Program-made: the position numbers and the translations under genes | Part shown: one piece after another, positions 36,158 to 43,009 of the stretch | Layout: each line of letters opens with the position of its first letter | Position numbering within the stretch: position 1 is the stretch's first letter | The notes under the pieces: generated by a model | Seen by the model: only the letters and a program-made list of their open reading frames with translations | What the model was told of the DNA's origin: nothing | The model's database searches: none | NCBI RefSeq assembly: GCF_000217795.1 | Contig: NC_015681.1 | Location: 1,727,244-1,791,243 of the forward strand | Length of the DNA stretch: 64,000 nt | Direction: 5' to 3' | Source of the DNA: Thermodesulfatator indicus DSM 15286 | Lineage (GTDB): Bacteria > Desulfobacterota > Thermodesulfobacteria > Thermodesulfobacteriales > Thermodesulfatatoraceae

Positions 36158-36395
36158 GGCGCCAGGCCCAGGCTAGCACTATGGCTACGGCTTCGTAAAG
36201 GTCTGGCGGGATTTCTTGATGTACTTCTAGCTTCATTAAAGCTTCAATAAGCTTATCATCTTTTTTAACAGGGATTCCATGTTCTTTAGCTAGAGCAAGT
36301 ATTCGTTCAGCAAGTAACCCCTCACCTTTGGCTACTACTTTAGGTGCCTGGTCTTTGTTAAAGTCATATTTTAGGGCTACCGCTTTTTTCTCCAT
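36141..36395 (-). CDS. stand-alone FlhB C-terminal-like domain (EscU/YscU/HrcU tail)
   Basis: The 84 residues resemble only the cytoplasmic tail of the flagellar/type III export switch protein FlhB: KKAVALKYDFNKDQAPKVVAKG, then ILALAKEHGIPVKKDDKLIEALMKLEVHQEIPPDLYEAVAIVLAWAW. The NPTH autocleavage site and membrane part are absent. Similar lone tails exist in other bacteria and can sometimes replace the FlhB tail. It overlaps the RNase E/G gene by 32 bases. No flagellar operon is in this window. Confidence 0.85.
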   Translation of the reverse strand: MEKKAVALKYDFNKDQAPKVVAKGEGLLAERILALAKEHGIPVKKDDKLIEALMKLEVHQEIPPDLYEAVAIVLAWAWRLNEQS

Positions 36396-38025
36396 TTTTC
36401 TTTTGGCGACTTCTATTAGAACGGGCCTTTTTCTCTTCTTGGCCCTGATGACATTTTAAATTTTTACTTTCTTCTTTTATCGCTATTTTGTCTGGTTGAG
36501 CTTTAATGTCTGAGGAATTCTTTTTCTTTTCTTCGAAAATAGTTTCTTCGGGAGTTAAATAGATGTCAGGTTCAATGATAACAGTAGCGTTGTAATAGTC
36601 TTCTAAAGCCGCTAAGTCCTTTCTTTTTTGATTCAAAAGATAAGAAGCAAGTTCAGGAGATACTTTTACTTTTAGTTGGCATATATTCCTGGTAGCCAGT
36701 TTGCTTTTTATTCGTCTTAAAAGAGCGGTGGCCGAGACTTCTACGGTTCTTATCTGGCCTGCTCCGCGGCAACAGGGACAGGGACGATAACTTCCCCATT
36801 GCAATGGAGCCTGAAGCTTCTGACGAGCCAGTTCTATTAGCCCTAGCTTACTGAATTTAGTTACTGTTATTTTGGCTTTGTCTTTTTTGAGGGCTTCTTT
36901 TAGACATTTTTCTACCTGGTAGCGATGCTTGGTTTGCTTCATGGTGATGAAATCAATGACTACCAAGCCCCCAAGGTCTCTTAAACGAAGTTGACGGGCA
37001 ATTTCTTCAGCGGCTTCAAGATTAGTTTTAAAAGAAGTTTCTTCCAGATCTTTTTCGCGCACGCATTTGCCGGAATTTACATCTATAGCTACCAGGGCCT
37101 CTGTCGGTTCAATATAAAGTGTTCCTCCAGAGGGTAAGGGCACTACGGGTTTGAAAACATTTTCAATTTGTTCTTCTAGATTGAAAAGGGAAAAAATAGG
37201 TCTTTCTTCTTTAAATAATTTAGCTAGACGTACCTGACGCGGAGCCACTAATCTCAAGAACCCTTTTATTTTTTCTAAAGCTTCTGGGGTGTCAACTAAA
37301 ATTTCTTTCACGTCAGAGGCCAGGTGTTCACGTAAAAATCTAACGATGACGTCTTGATCACGGTAAAGCAGGGCAGGGGCTTTTTTTTGGGCAGCCTGTT
37401 TCTTGATTTCCTGCCAGAGGCGCAAAAGATATCTTAGGTCTGCCAGGATATTTTTTTTGGCGGCATCAGCCGCGGCCGTGCGCATTATAACGCCCACGCC
37501 TTCCTGCAGTTTTAGACCAAGAAGGATATCTTTTAGCCTTTTTCGCTTGTTTTCATCTTCTACCTTTTTGGAAACTCCCTGGGTGGGATTCCCTGGCATC
37601 AAAACTACGTAACGACCTGGTAAGCTGAGGTAGGTAGTAAGGCTTGCCCCTTTAGTGGGAGTTTCCTCTTTAACGATTTGTACTAAAAGCTCCTGCCCTA
37701 CTTCAAGAAGTTCTGGCAAACGGGACTTACCAGAAGAATCTACCGCTTCGGCATAACCATAATACTCAGGATGAATTTCTTTGAAAGGCAGATATCCATT
37801 TCGCGAAAGGCCTATATCTACGAACACAGCCTGAAGGCTAGGTTCAATATTTACCACCCGGCCTTTGTAAATGTTGCCTTTAGTATGTTCGCGAACGACA
37901 GTTTCTATATCAAAGGCCTCCAGGCGTCCGTTTTCAACTAGTGCTACCCGGACTTCTTCTGGCTGGTCAGCATTAATCAGGATAATTTTATTTTTTTTAG
38001 TGGTCTTTTCCTTTTGTTTGGCCAT
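36364..38025 (-). CDS. ribonuclease E/G family endoribonuclease
   Basis: The 553 residues fit an RNase G-like enzyme with a short tail. An S1 RNA-binding domain lies near 50-130 (GNIYKGRVVNIEPSLQAVFVDIG). The catalytic Asp pair lies in VAIDVNSGK and LVVIDFITM (the usual second motif is DFIDM; the metal-binding Asp is kept). The zinc link is in RPCPCCRGAG. The C-terminal 50 residues are Lys/Glu-rich and disordered. It processes rRNA and turns over mRNA. Confidence 0.93.
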   Translation of the reverse strand: MAKQKEKTTKKNKIILINADQPEEVRVALVENGRLEAFDIETVVREHTKGNIYKGRVVNIEPSLQAVFVDIGLSRNGYLPFKEIHPEYYGYAEAVDSSGKSRLPELLEVGQELLVQIVKEETPTKGASLTTYLSLPGRYVVLMPGNPTQGVSKKVEDENKRKRLKDILLGLKLQEGVGVIMRTAAADAAKKNILADLRYLLRLWQEIKKQAAQKKAPALLYRDQDVIVRFLREHLASDVKEILVDTPEALEKIKGFLRLVAPRQVRLAKLFKEERPIFSLFNLEEQIENVFKPVVPLPSGGTLYIEPTEALVAIDVNSGKCVREKDLEETSFKTNLEAAEEIARQLRLRDLGGLVVIDFITMKQTKHRYQVEKCLKEALKKDKAKITVTKFSKLGLIELARQKLQAPLQWGSYRPCPCCRGAGQIRTVEVSATALLRRIKSKLATRNICQLKVKVSPELASYLLNQKRKDLAALEDYYNATVIIEPDIYLTPEETIFEEKKKNSSDIKAQPDKIAIKEESKNLKCHQGQEEKKARSNRSRQKKNGEKSGSPKI

Positions 38026-38026
38026 G

Positions 38027-38413
38027 TTATGCGGGTATTTCCTCTTTATATGTAACCGATTCTTTTATCTGGTTTAGTACGTTAGTGAGGGAGTTTATTA
38101 CATTATCTCGAAAATCTCCAGCTCCCACTAAACGCATAACATAGTCTCCTACCTTTAATTCTCCTTCCCTGACAAAAGCCCTTACTTCGAAGATCCCCGG
38201 CAGCTTTTGAGCTTCTTCTATAATCTCTGCCAGTTTATCTCTATCGACTTTAATCCTAACCCCTTTTACCTTGGTACCATTACGGCTATACTCTCGTACA
38301 ATACCAGTATAGGAAAATACTAGACCGATTTTCCCCTGAGCCTTTTCGTTAATCTCCTGTATTAAAGAATCAAGAGACGGCATTTCCTCTGCAGATGAAA
38401 TAACTTTAAACAT
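38027..38413 (-). CDS. MoaE-like (molybdopterin synthase large subunit-related) protein
   Basis: The 128 residues follow the MoaE pattern: VFSYTGIVREYSRNGTKVKGV, a helical middle, then VRAFVREGELKVGDYVMRLVGAGDFRDNVINSLTNVLNQIKESVTYKEE. The catalytic HR of typical MoaE (vHRvG) reads VREG here and the terminal KKE reads YKEE, so it may not be a working synthase. Its RNase E/G neighbour gives no functional clue; no MoaD or molybdopterin cluster is visible. A ribosome site precedes the start. Confidence 0.68.
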   Translation of the reverse strand: MFKVISSAEEMPSLDSLIQEINEKAQGKIGLVFSYTGIVREYSRNGTKVKGVRIKVDRDKLAEIIEEAQKLPGIFEVRAFVREGELKVGDYVMRLVGAGDFRDNVINSLTNVLNQIKESVTYKEEIPA

Positions 38414-38449
38414 TTTAGCCTCCTTATTTTATAGCTTTAAATTATATAG

Positions 38450-38815
38450 TTAAATTGTAGCCAAAATATGATAAAAAACTACACCCAAATAAATCAAAGT
38501 TACCAACAGGAGGCCTAAAAGGGCCTTTTTTGATTTTTGGCGAATACATAAAAGAAAGAGTATTCCACCAAAAAAACCTACTAGAGAACTTTTAAGTAAT
38601 AAAAAGAAGACTGGAGAAATTTTGAAACTCCAGTTCATAAGAGGATTTAGTTCTAGGCATCTGTCTTCATAAAGGCACTCAAGTGTTAAAAAAGCGTCTA
38701 TCTTTGAAAGCATGAGAAGAAACACGTAGGCGCAAAGGGCTAGCGCAAAAATAAAAGAAAGCTCTATCGGGCGCTTGAGTTCTTCCCACAATATTGACGC
38801 TTTTTTAAAGGGCAT
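38450..38815 (-). CDS. small membrane protein, DUF5658-like
   Basis: The 121 residues contain three or four membrane helices. The segment LSKIDAFLTLECLYEDRCLELNPLM matches the pattern of DUF5658 membrane proteins (a helix ending in Asp-Ala and then ELNP). The function is unknown. It starts two bases past the stop of the TPR gene and is likely co-transcribed with it. Confidence 0.65.
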   Translation of the reverse strand: MPFKKASILWEELKRPIELSFIFALALCAYVFLLMLSKIDAFLTLECLYEDRCLELNPLMNWSFKISPVFFLLLKSSLVGFFGGILFLLCIRQKSKKALLGLLLVTLIYLGVVFYHILATI

Positions 38816-38817
38816 AT

Positions 38818-39261
38818 TTAAAAATCAACAATTTTTTTGGCTTGGGCTGTAGCCCTTTGGACAGATACAGCCTTATCTAGATCCAAATCAGCTAACTCCT
38901 CTTCTCCCATATCACGGTAAACTTGACTTCTCGCCATAAAAGCGGCGGCGTATAAAGGTTCCAGGTTGATAGCGGTATTAAAACTTTCTAGGGCCTTTTC
39001 TAGTTCTTTTTTCCGATAATATACCTGTCCTAAACGATAATGAAGTCTCGGATTTTCCGGTTCTTCCTCTAAGGCCTTTAATAAATCTCTTTCCGCTTCG
39101 TCTAAGCGGTCAAACTTTAAAAAAATGGCTGCCCTGGCGTGCAGAGCCTTTACAAAGTTTGGTTCCAGTTCAAGGGCTTTGTTTAAATATTCTAGAGCCT
39201 CTTCAAATTGTTGTTTAAAAAGTAAAAAAGCACCTTCTTCATAAAATTCTTCAGCAGTCAT
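38818..39261 (-). CDS. TPR repeat protein
   Basis: About 147 residues make up three and a half tetratricopeptide repeats (FEEALEYLNKALELEPNFVKALHARA; LDEAERDLLKALEEEPENPRLHYRLG; LEKALESFNTAINLEPLYAAAFMARS). ATG at 39261 follows AAGGAGG by six bases; the longer frame begins beyond that site. It is cytoplasmic by lack of a signal and probably acts as a protein-binding adaptor. Confidence 0.88.
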   Translation of the reverse strand: MTAEEFYEEGAFLLFKQQFEEALEYLNKALELEPNFVKALHARAAIFLKFDRLDEAERDLLKALEEEPENPRLHYRLGQVYYRKKELEKALESFNTAINLEPLYAAAFMARSQVYRDMGEEELADLDLDKAVSVQRATAQAKKIVDF

Positions 39262-39321
39262 GATGTCCTCCTTCTTGTTTTTTCTCAGATTTTGTTTAAT
39301 AGTTATTTTTAGTAAAGACAA

Positions 39322-39412
39322 GGAGGGGTGCCCGAGCGGCCGAAGGGGGCGGCCTTGAAAGCCGCTGAGGGCCTAGTGCCCTCCGGGGGTTCGAATCCCT
39401 CCCCCTCCGCCA
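39322..39412 (+). tRNA. tRNA-Ser, anticodon TGA
   Basis: A 91-base class II tRNA with a long variable arm. Acceptor GGAGGGG pairs with CCCCTCC. The anticodon stem GCGGC/GCCGC holds loop CTTGAAA, giving TGA. The variable arm GAGGGCCTAGTGCCCTC is a perfect hairpin. CCA is encoded. Confidence 0.96.
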
Positions 39413-39495
39413 AAATAGTGATATTTTGTTTTACGGGAAAGCTTTATTAGCGCTTGCAGGAAAGGAAATATTTCGTTAGTTTATAAATAACTCTC

Positions 39496-39588
39496 GGAGG
39501 GGTGACCGAGAGGCCGAAGGTGCTCGCCTGCTAAGCGAGTGTGCCCCCAAAAGGGGCACCGTGGGTTCGAATCCCACCCCCTCCGCCA
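39496..39588 (+). tRNA. tRNA-Ser, anticodon GCT
   Basis: A 93-base class II tRNA with the same acceptor as the gene 84 bases upstream. The anticodon stem CTCGC/GCGAG holds loop CTGCTAA, giving GCT. The variable arm GTGCCCCCAAAAGGGGCAC is a clean hairpin. CCA is encoded. The open frame across it on the other strand is spurious. Confidence 0.96.
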
Positions 39589-39656
39589 CACCTCAACTTC
39601 AACTCTCTTTTCTGTGTTTTTAATTTTGCCATTTTGCCGACAAAATAGTTTCACTG

Positions 39657-39672
39657 CCGACGTTTTTGTCGG
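39657..39672 (+). terminator. small hairpin after the tRNA-Ser pair
   Basis: CCGAC (39657-39661) pairs with GTCGG (39668-39672) across GTTTTT, followed by ATATTTTA. It may end the tRNA-Ser transcript, though the stem is short. Confidence 0.35.
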
Positions 39673-39820
39673 ATATTTTATAGTTATTCCCAATTAATTT
39701 TCGCCTGGCCCCACCTGCGCTGCAAAGAGAATAGCTGTCTATACAGAATTAGGTTGACTAGATTGGTTATATTTTGCCCTATAGTATCTCAGCTAAAAAT
39801 TTTAACTAAAAATTCTAAAA

Positions 39821-39837
39821 TGGCATCGATATTGCAC
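39821..39837 (+). promoter_or_regulatory. sigma-54 promoter for the cytochrome c3-like gene
   Basis: TGGCAT-CGATA-TTGCAC is a near-perfect -24/-12 element (consensus TGGCAC-N5-TTGCW), with GG and GC twelve bases apart. It lies 36 bases before the start at 39873, itself preceded by AAGGAGG. Sigma-54 promoters need an AAA+ activator; none is encoded in this window. Confidence 0.8.
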
Positions 39838-39872
39838 TTTTAAAAATCAAAGCAGCAATTAAGGAGGCTAAA

Positions 39873-40341
39873 ATGAAAAAACTTTTATTTATATTAGCGG
39901 TCTTAATTTTAATCGGTTCTATAAATGCTTTAGCTGAAAGAGATACTAATAATGTTTCAAAAAAAAATAGTTTTACCTTTGGTAAAGGAGTATCAAGTTA
40001 AAATTGGTAAGGCCTCATTCCCTCACGCCAAGCATTTTATGGATGCAGGCTACTCTTGTGGAACTTGTCATCACGAAAAAAAGGTCGAAGTAAACGGCAA
40101 AATGCAATCCGTTCCTTTAACAACAGAGAAAGTTAAAGCCATGATGGCTGAAGGTAAAAATCCTTTTCAGTGTAAAAGTTGCCATGGCGATCTAAGCCGC
40201 AAGCAATATAAAAAGCTCTTTCATAAAAATTGTTTGAGTTGCCACAAGACCCTTAAAAAAGAAGGTAAAAATGTCCCTACCAAATGTAAAGAGTGCCATA
40301 TAAAGCCTAAGAGACGTAAGGCCGTTTTGGAAGGTTGTTAG
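39873..40341 (+). pseudogene. tetraheme cytochrome c3-like gene split by a one-base frameshift at an A9 run
   Basis: From ATG 39873, after AAGGAGG, a 42-codon frame encodes a signal peptide (MKKLLFILAVLILIG, then SINALA) and stops at 39999. The cytochrome frame is open from 39952 and is +1 to it. It encodes four CXXCH sites (CGTCH, CKSCH, CLSCH, CKECH) plus an axial-type FPHAKHF. The frames meet in the nine-A run 39959-39967; eight As would give one continuous 155-residue periplasmic cytochrome. Without the signal peptide heme cannot be attached. It could be a sequencing error, a real mutation, phase variation or slippage. Confidence 0.85.
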
Positions 40342-40353
40342 CTATAATTTTTG

Positions 40354-40404
40354 GGGAGAGGTCTTATATTCCCCCCTCCCTCCCAATTAGGAATGACCTC
40401 TCCC
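40354..40404 (+). terminator. inverted repeat after the cytochrome gene
   Basis: GGGAGAGGTC (40354-40363) and GACCTCTCCC (40395-40404) are perfect 10-base arms. An inner ATTCC/GGAAT pair closes a C-rich loop. It may end the cytochrome transcript; no long U run follows. Confidence 0.5.
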
Positions 40405-40463
40405 TCTTCATTAAATTGATTTTCATTAAATTGAAACTTTTTTTCCAGTAAAAAAGCAATATA

Positions 40464-41849
40464 ATGAGCTTCATGGCCAGGATAGTATATTTTTTGTTCT
40501 GTCTTTCTCTGTTGATTACGGGATGTTCGGCTAATCGTCCTGCCCTTACTCAAAATATTAAACCTCCTGAAAAATATCTTTTGGCTTCAAGTGATAGGCA
40601 GTCTCAAGTAAGCCTCGATCATTGGTGGGAAAGCTTAGGAGACAAAGAACTAAATAACCTTGTTCAGGAACTTCTTTCTTCAAATTTTCGTTTGCAGGAA
40701 GCCGCCGCCAAAATAAAAGCGGCTGAGGCTTTTTTAAAGGAAACCAGGGCCGCTCGGTTTCCGAGGTTAGATTTTTCTTTTTCCGCTAAACGTGAGCGAC
40801 AGCCTGTTTATTCCCTTCCGGTTAAGCCTTCTGTTACGGGTAGTTTTTCCGGAAGCCTTATGGCTTCATACGAAGTAGATGTTTGGCAGAGGCTTAGCCA
40901 CGCCAAGAAGGCATCTTATTATCAACTTATGGCTAGCCAAGAAAACCGTAGAGCTCTGGTTCAGAGCCTTATAGCCCAACTAGTAAGTGAATACGTATCA
41001 GGGGCCTATTTTTCATGTGAAAAAGCTATCCTAGAAGAACAGCTGGAAATACAACGACGCTATCTTGGAGCCCTGCGTAAACGTTATCGATTAGGGCTAG
41101 TAGAGCCTTTTATTCTTGAGCAGGAAGAACGGCTGCTTGCTAGTCTTGAAGAAGAGAAAGAGAGGCTTGAAGGAGAAATTATAACTGCCAGACAAAAAAT
41201 ATCTCTTCTTCTTGGAAAGTATCCCAAACCCTGGCCTATTTCCGCTAATGTTTGTCGCCTGGAAATCCCTCCTCCACCGGCAGGTTTGCCCTCAGAGCTT
41301 TTAGAGCGCAGGCCCGATGTTCTGGCGGCAAGAGCGCGTCTCCTTTCGGCAAGTGAACAGGTAGCCAGTGAAAAGGCAGCTCTATTTCCTAAAATAACCC
41401 TTACGGCCCAGGAAGGCCGAGTTTCTAATGCCCTTGTCTCTTTACTTAACAACGAAAATAGGTTTTGGGAGTTGGCTTTATCTCTTACCCAACCTATTTT
41501 TGACGCCGGAGCACGTAAGGCCAGGGTAAAAGAAGCTCAAGCCCGTTTTAAAGAGGCTCAAGCTGTTTATGCGCAAACAGTTCTTCAAGCCTTCTTTGAA
41601 GTAGAAAACGCCCTCATGCTAGAAAATAACTGGCGTAAACGTCTTGAACTATCTGAAAGACAGGAAAAAGCCGCCTGTAATGAAGAAAAGTTAAAGTCTT
41701 TACAAGCAAAGCTTGGAACAATTTCTATTTTAGATTATTTAAAAATTAAACACTTGTGTCTTGAGAGAAAGAGAAAGACACTTTCAACAAAGAAAAACCT
41801 GTTATTGGCAAGAATTTCTCTTTTCAGGGCCTTAGGAGGTGGTTTTTAA
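40464..41849 (+). CDS. RND efflux outer-membrane lipoprotein (NodT/TolC family)
   Basis: The 461 residues begin with a lipoprotein signal ending in LLITGC. Then come SLDHWWESLGDKELNNLVQELL, ELLERRPDVLAARARL and LTQPIFDAGARKARVKEAQA, the two-repeat pattern of this family. It forms the trimeric outer-membrane duct of a tripartite pump. The start is ATG 40464 or 40473; no ribosome site is evident. The adaptor and pump genes follow directly. Confidence 0.93.
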   Translation: MSFMARIVYFLFCLSLLITGCSANRPALTQNIKPPEKYLLASSDRQSQVSLDHWWESLGDKELNNLVQELLSSNFRLQEAAAKIKAAEAFLKETRAARFPRLDFSFSAKRERQPVYSLPVKPSVTGSFSGSLMASYEVDVWQRLSHAKKASYYQLMASQENRRALVQSLIAQLVSEYVSGAYFSCEKAILEEQLEIQRRYLGALRKRYRLGLVEPFILEQEERLLASLEEEKERLEGEIITARQKISLLLGKYPKPWPISANVCRLEIPPPPAGLPSELLERRPDVLAARARLLSASEQVASEKAALFPKITLTAQEGRVSNALVSLLNNENRFWELALSLTQPIFDAGARKARVKEAQARFKEAQAVYAQTVLQAFFEVENALMLENNWRKRLELSERQEKAACNEEKLKSLQAKLGTISILDYLKIKHLCLERKRKTLSTKKNLLLARISLFRALGGGF

Positions 41850-41851
41850 CA

Positions 41852-43009
41852 TTGCTTACCGCTATCAGACGTAAAACCGTTATTCAGATAGTTCTGGTAT
41901 TATTCGTATTAGCCATAGGTTTAGGCATTGCTCATCACTTTATATCTACCAAGCCCAAGGTCCCGCGACGAAAAGTAAAGCCTCATATCCCTGTGGTCCA
42001 AGTAGAAACTATTAAACCTCAAAATTTTCTCGTAACTATTGAAAGTTTCGGTACGGTTAAAGCACTGAGAACAGGAAGCATTGTTTCTGAAACAAGTGGC
42101 CGTGTAATATATATTTCTCCTAATTTGCTCCCAGGAGGGCGATTCAAAAAGGGAGAAGTTTTAGTCCGTCTTGATTCCAGTGATTATAAGGCGGCCTTGG
42201 CCATGGCCAAAGCTGAACTAGAAGAAGCGAAAAGGGCCTATGAAGAGATTAAAGCTCAGGCCGAAGCGGCCAGGCAGGAATGGGAAGACGTCCTTAAGGA
42301 AAAGACACCTCCCCCGCCTTTAGTGGTTAAACAACCGCAAATAGCTGCAGCTAAAGCGAGGATAAAGGCGGCTCAAGCCAAATATGAAAAGGCTCGCTTA
42401 GATCTTGAACGTACCGTTATCAGGGCTCCTTTTGATGGCCTGGTAACAGAGAGCAAAATAGAGCTTGGCCAATACCTTGGGAAAGGCAGCCTTGTTGCTA
42501 AAGCTTATGAAGTAAGGGCCGTAGAAATAGCCGTGCCCCTTTCGTTAGAAGAGATAAAATGGATACAGGTTCCAGGGTTCAATGCAAAGAAGGGCTCAAA
42601 GGCCAAAGTTTCCTTAGAAACCTTAAATGCCACCTGGTCTGGCAGGGTGGTAAGGTCTGCGGCCAAGGCCAATGAAAAGACCCGCCTGATAGATATCTAT
42701 GTAAGGGTAAAGAATCCTTTAAAGGCTAAAGTGGCCCTAGTCCCTGGACTTTTTGTAAAAGTAGAACTAACTGGTCGTACTTTAAAAAACGTCTTTATAT
42801 TGCCTAGAAATGCTCTTTATTTTCAGGAAGGCAAATGGCTGGTTTATACCGTAAAAAACGGCCGTTTAATTCAAAAAGATATAAAAGTTGTCCTTTTTGA
42901 CCAACGTGACAGGGCTATAGTACGAGAAGGGCTTAAACCGGGTGATCAGTTAATCCTTACCAGACTTTCAAAGCCAGTCCCTGGAATGAAGGTGCACATA
43001 AAGCCATGA
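41852..43009 (+). CDS. RND efflux periplasmic adaptor (membrane fusion protein)
   Basis: The 385 residues have one N-terminal membrane segment (about 10-30), a split lipoyl domain (ETSGRVIYISP ... LDLERTVIRAPFDGLV), an alpha-hairpin (about 105-185) and a beta-barrel. It links the pump to the outer-membrane duct. The start is TTG, with GGAGG about 12 bases before. Its stop overlaps the pump gene's start (ATGA). Confidence 0.93.
   Translation: MLTAIRRKTVIQIVLVLFVLAIGLGIAHHFISTKPKVPRRKVKPHIPVVQVETIKPQNFLVTIESFGTVKALRTGSIVSETSGRVIYISPNLLPGGRFKKGEVLVRLDSSDYKAALAMAKAELEEAKRAYEEIKAQAEAARQEWEDVLKEKTPPPPLVVKQPQIAAAKARIKAAQAKYEKARLDLERTVIRAPFDGLVTESKIELGQYLGKGSLVAKAYEVRAVEIAVPLSLEEIKWIQVPGFNAKKGSKAKVSLETLNATWSGRVVRSAAKANEKTRLIDIYVRVKNPLKAKVALVPGLFVKVELTGRTLKNVFILPRNALYFQEGKWLVYTVKNGRLIQKDIKVVLFDQRDRAIVREGLKPGDQLILTRLSKPVPGMKVHIKP

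Noticed and set aside
36364-38025. FITM in place of FIDM in RNase E/G, as a lost catalytic residue
   Set aside because: The metal-binding Asp is the earlier one in VVIDF, which is present.
39481-39693. Minus-strand open frame
   Set aside because: It covers tRNA-Ser and intergenic sequence.
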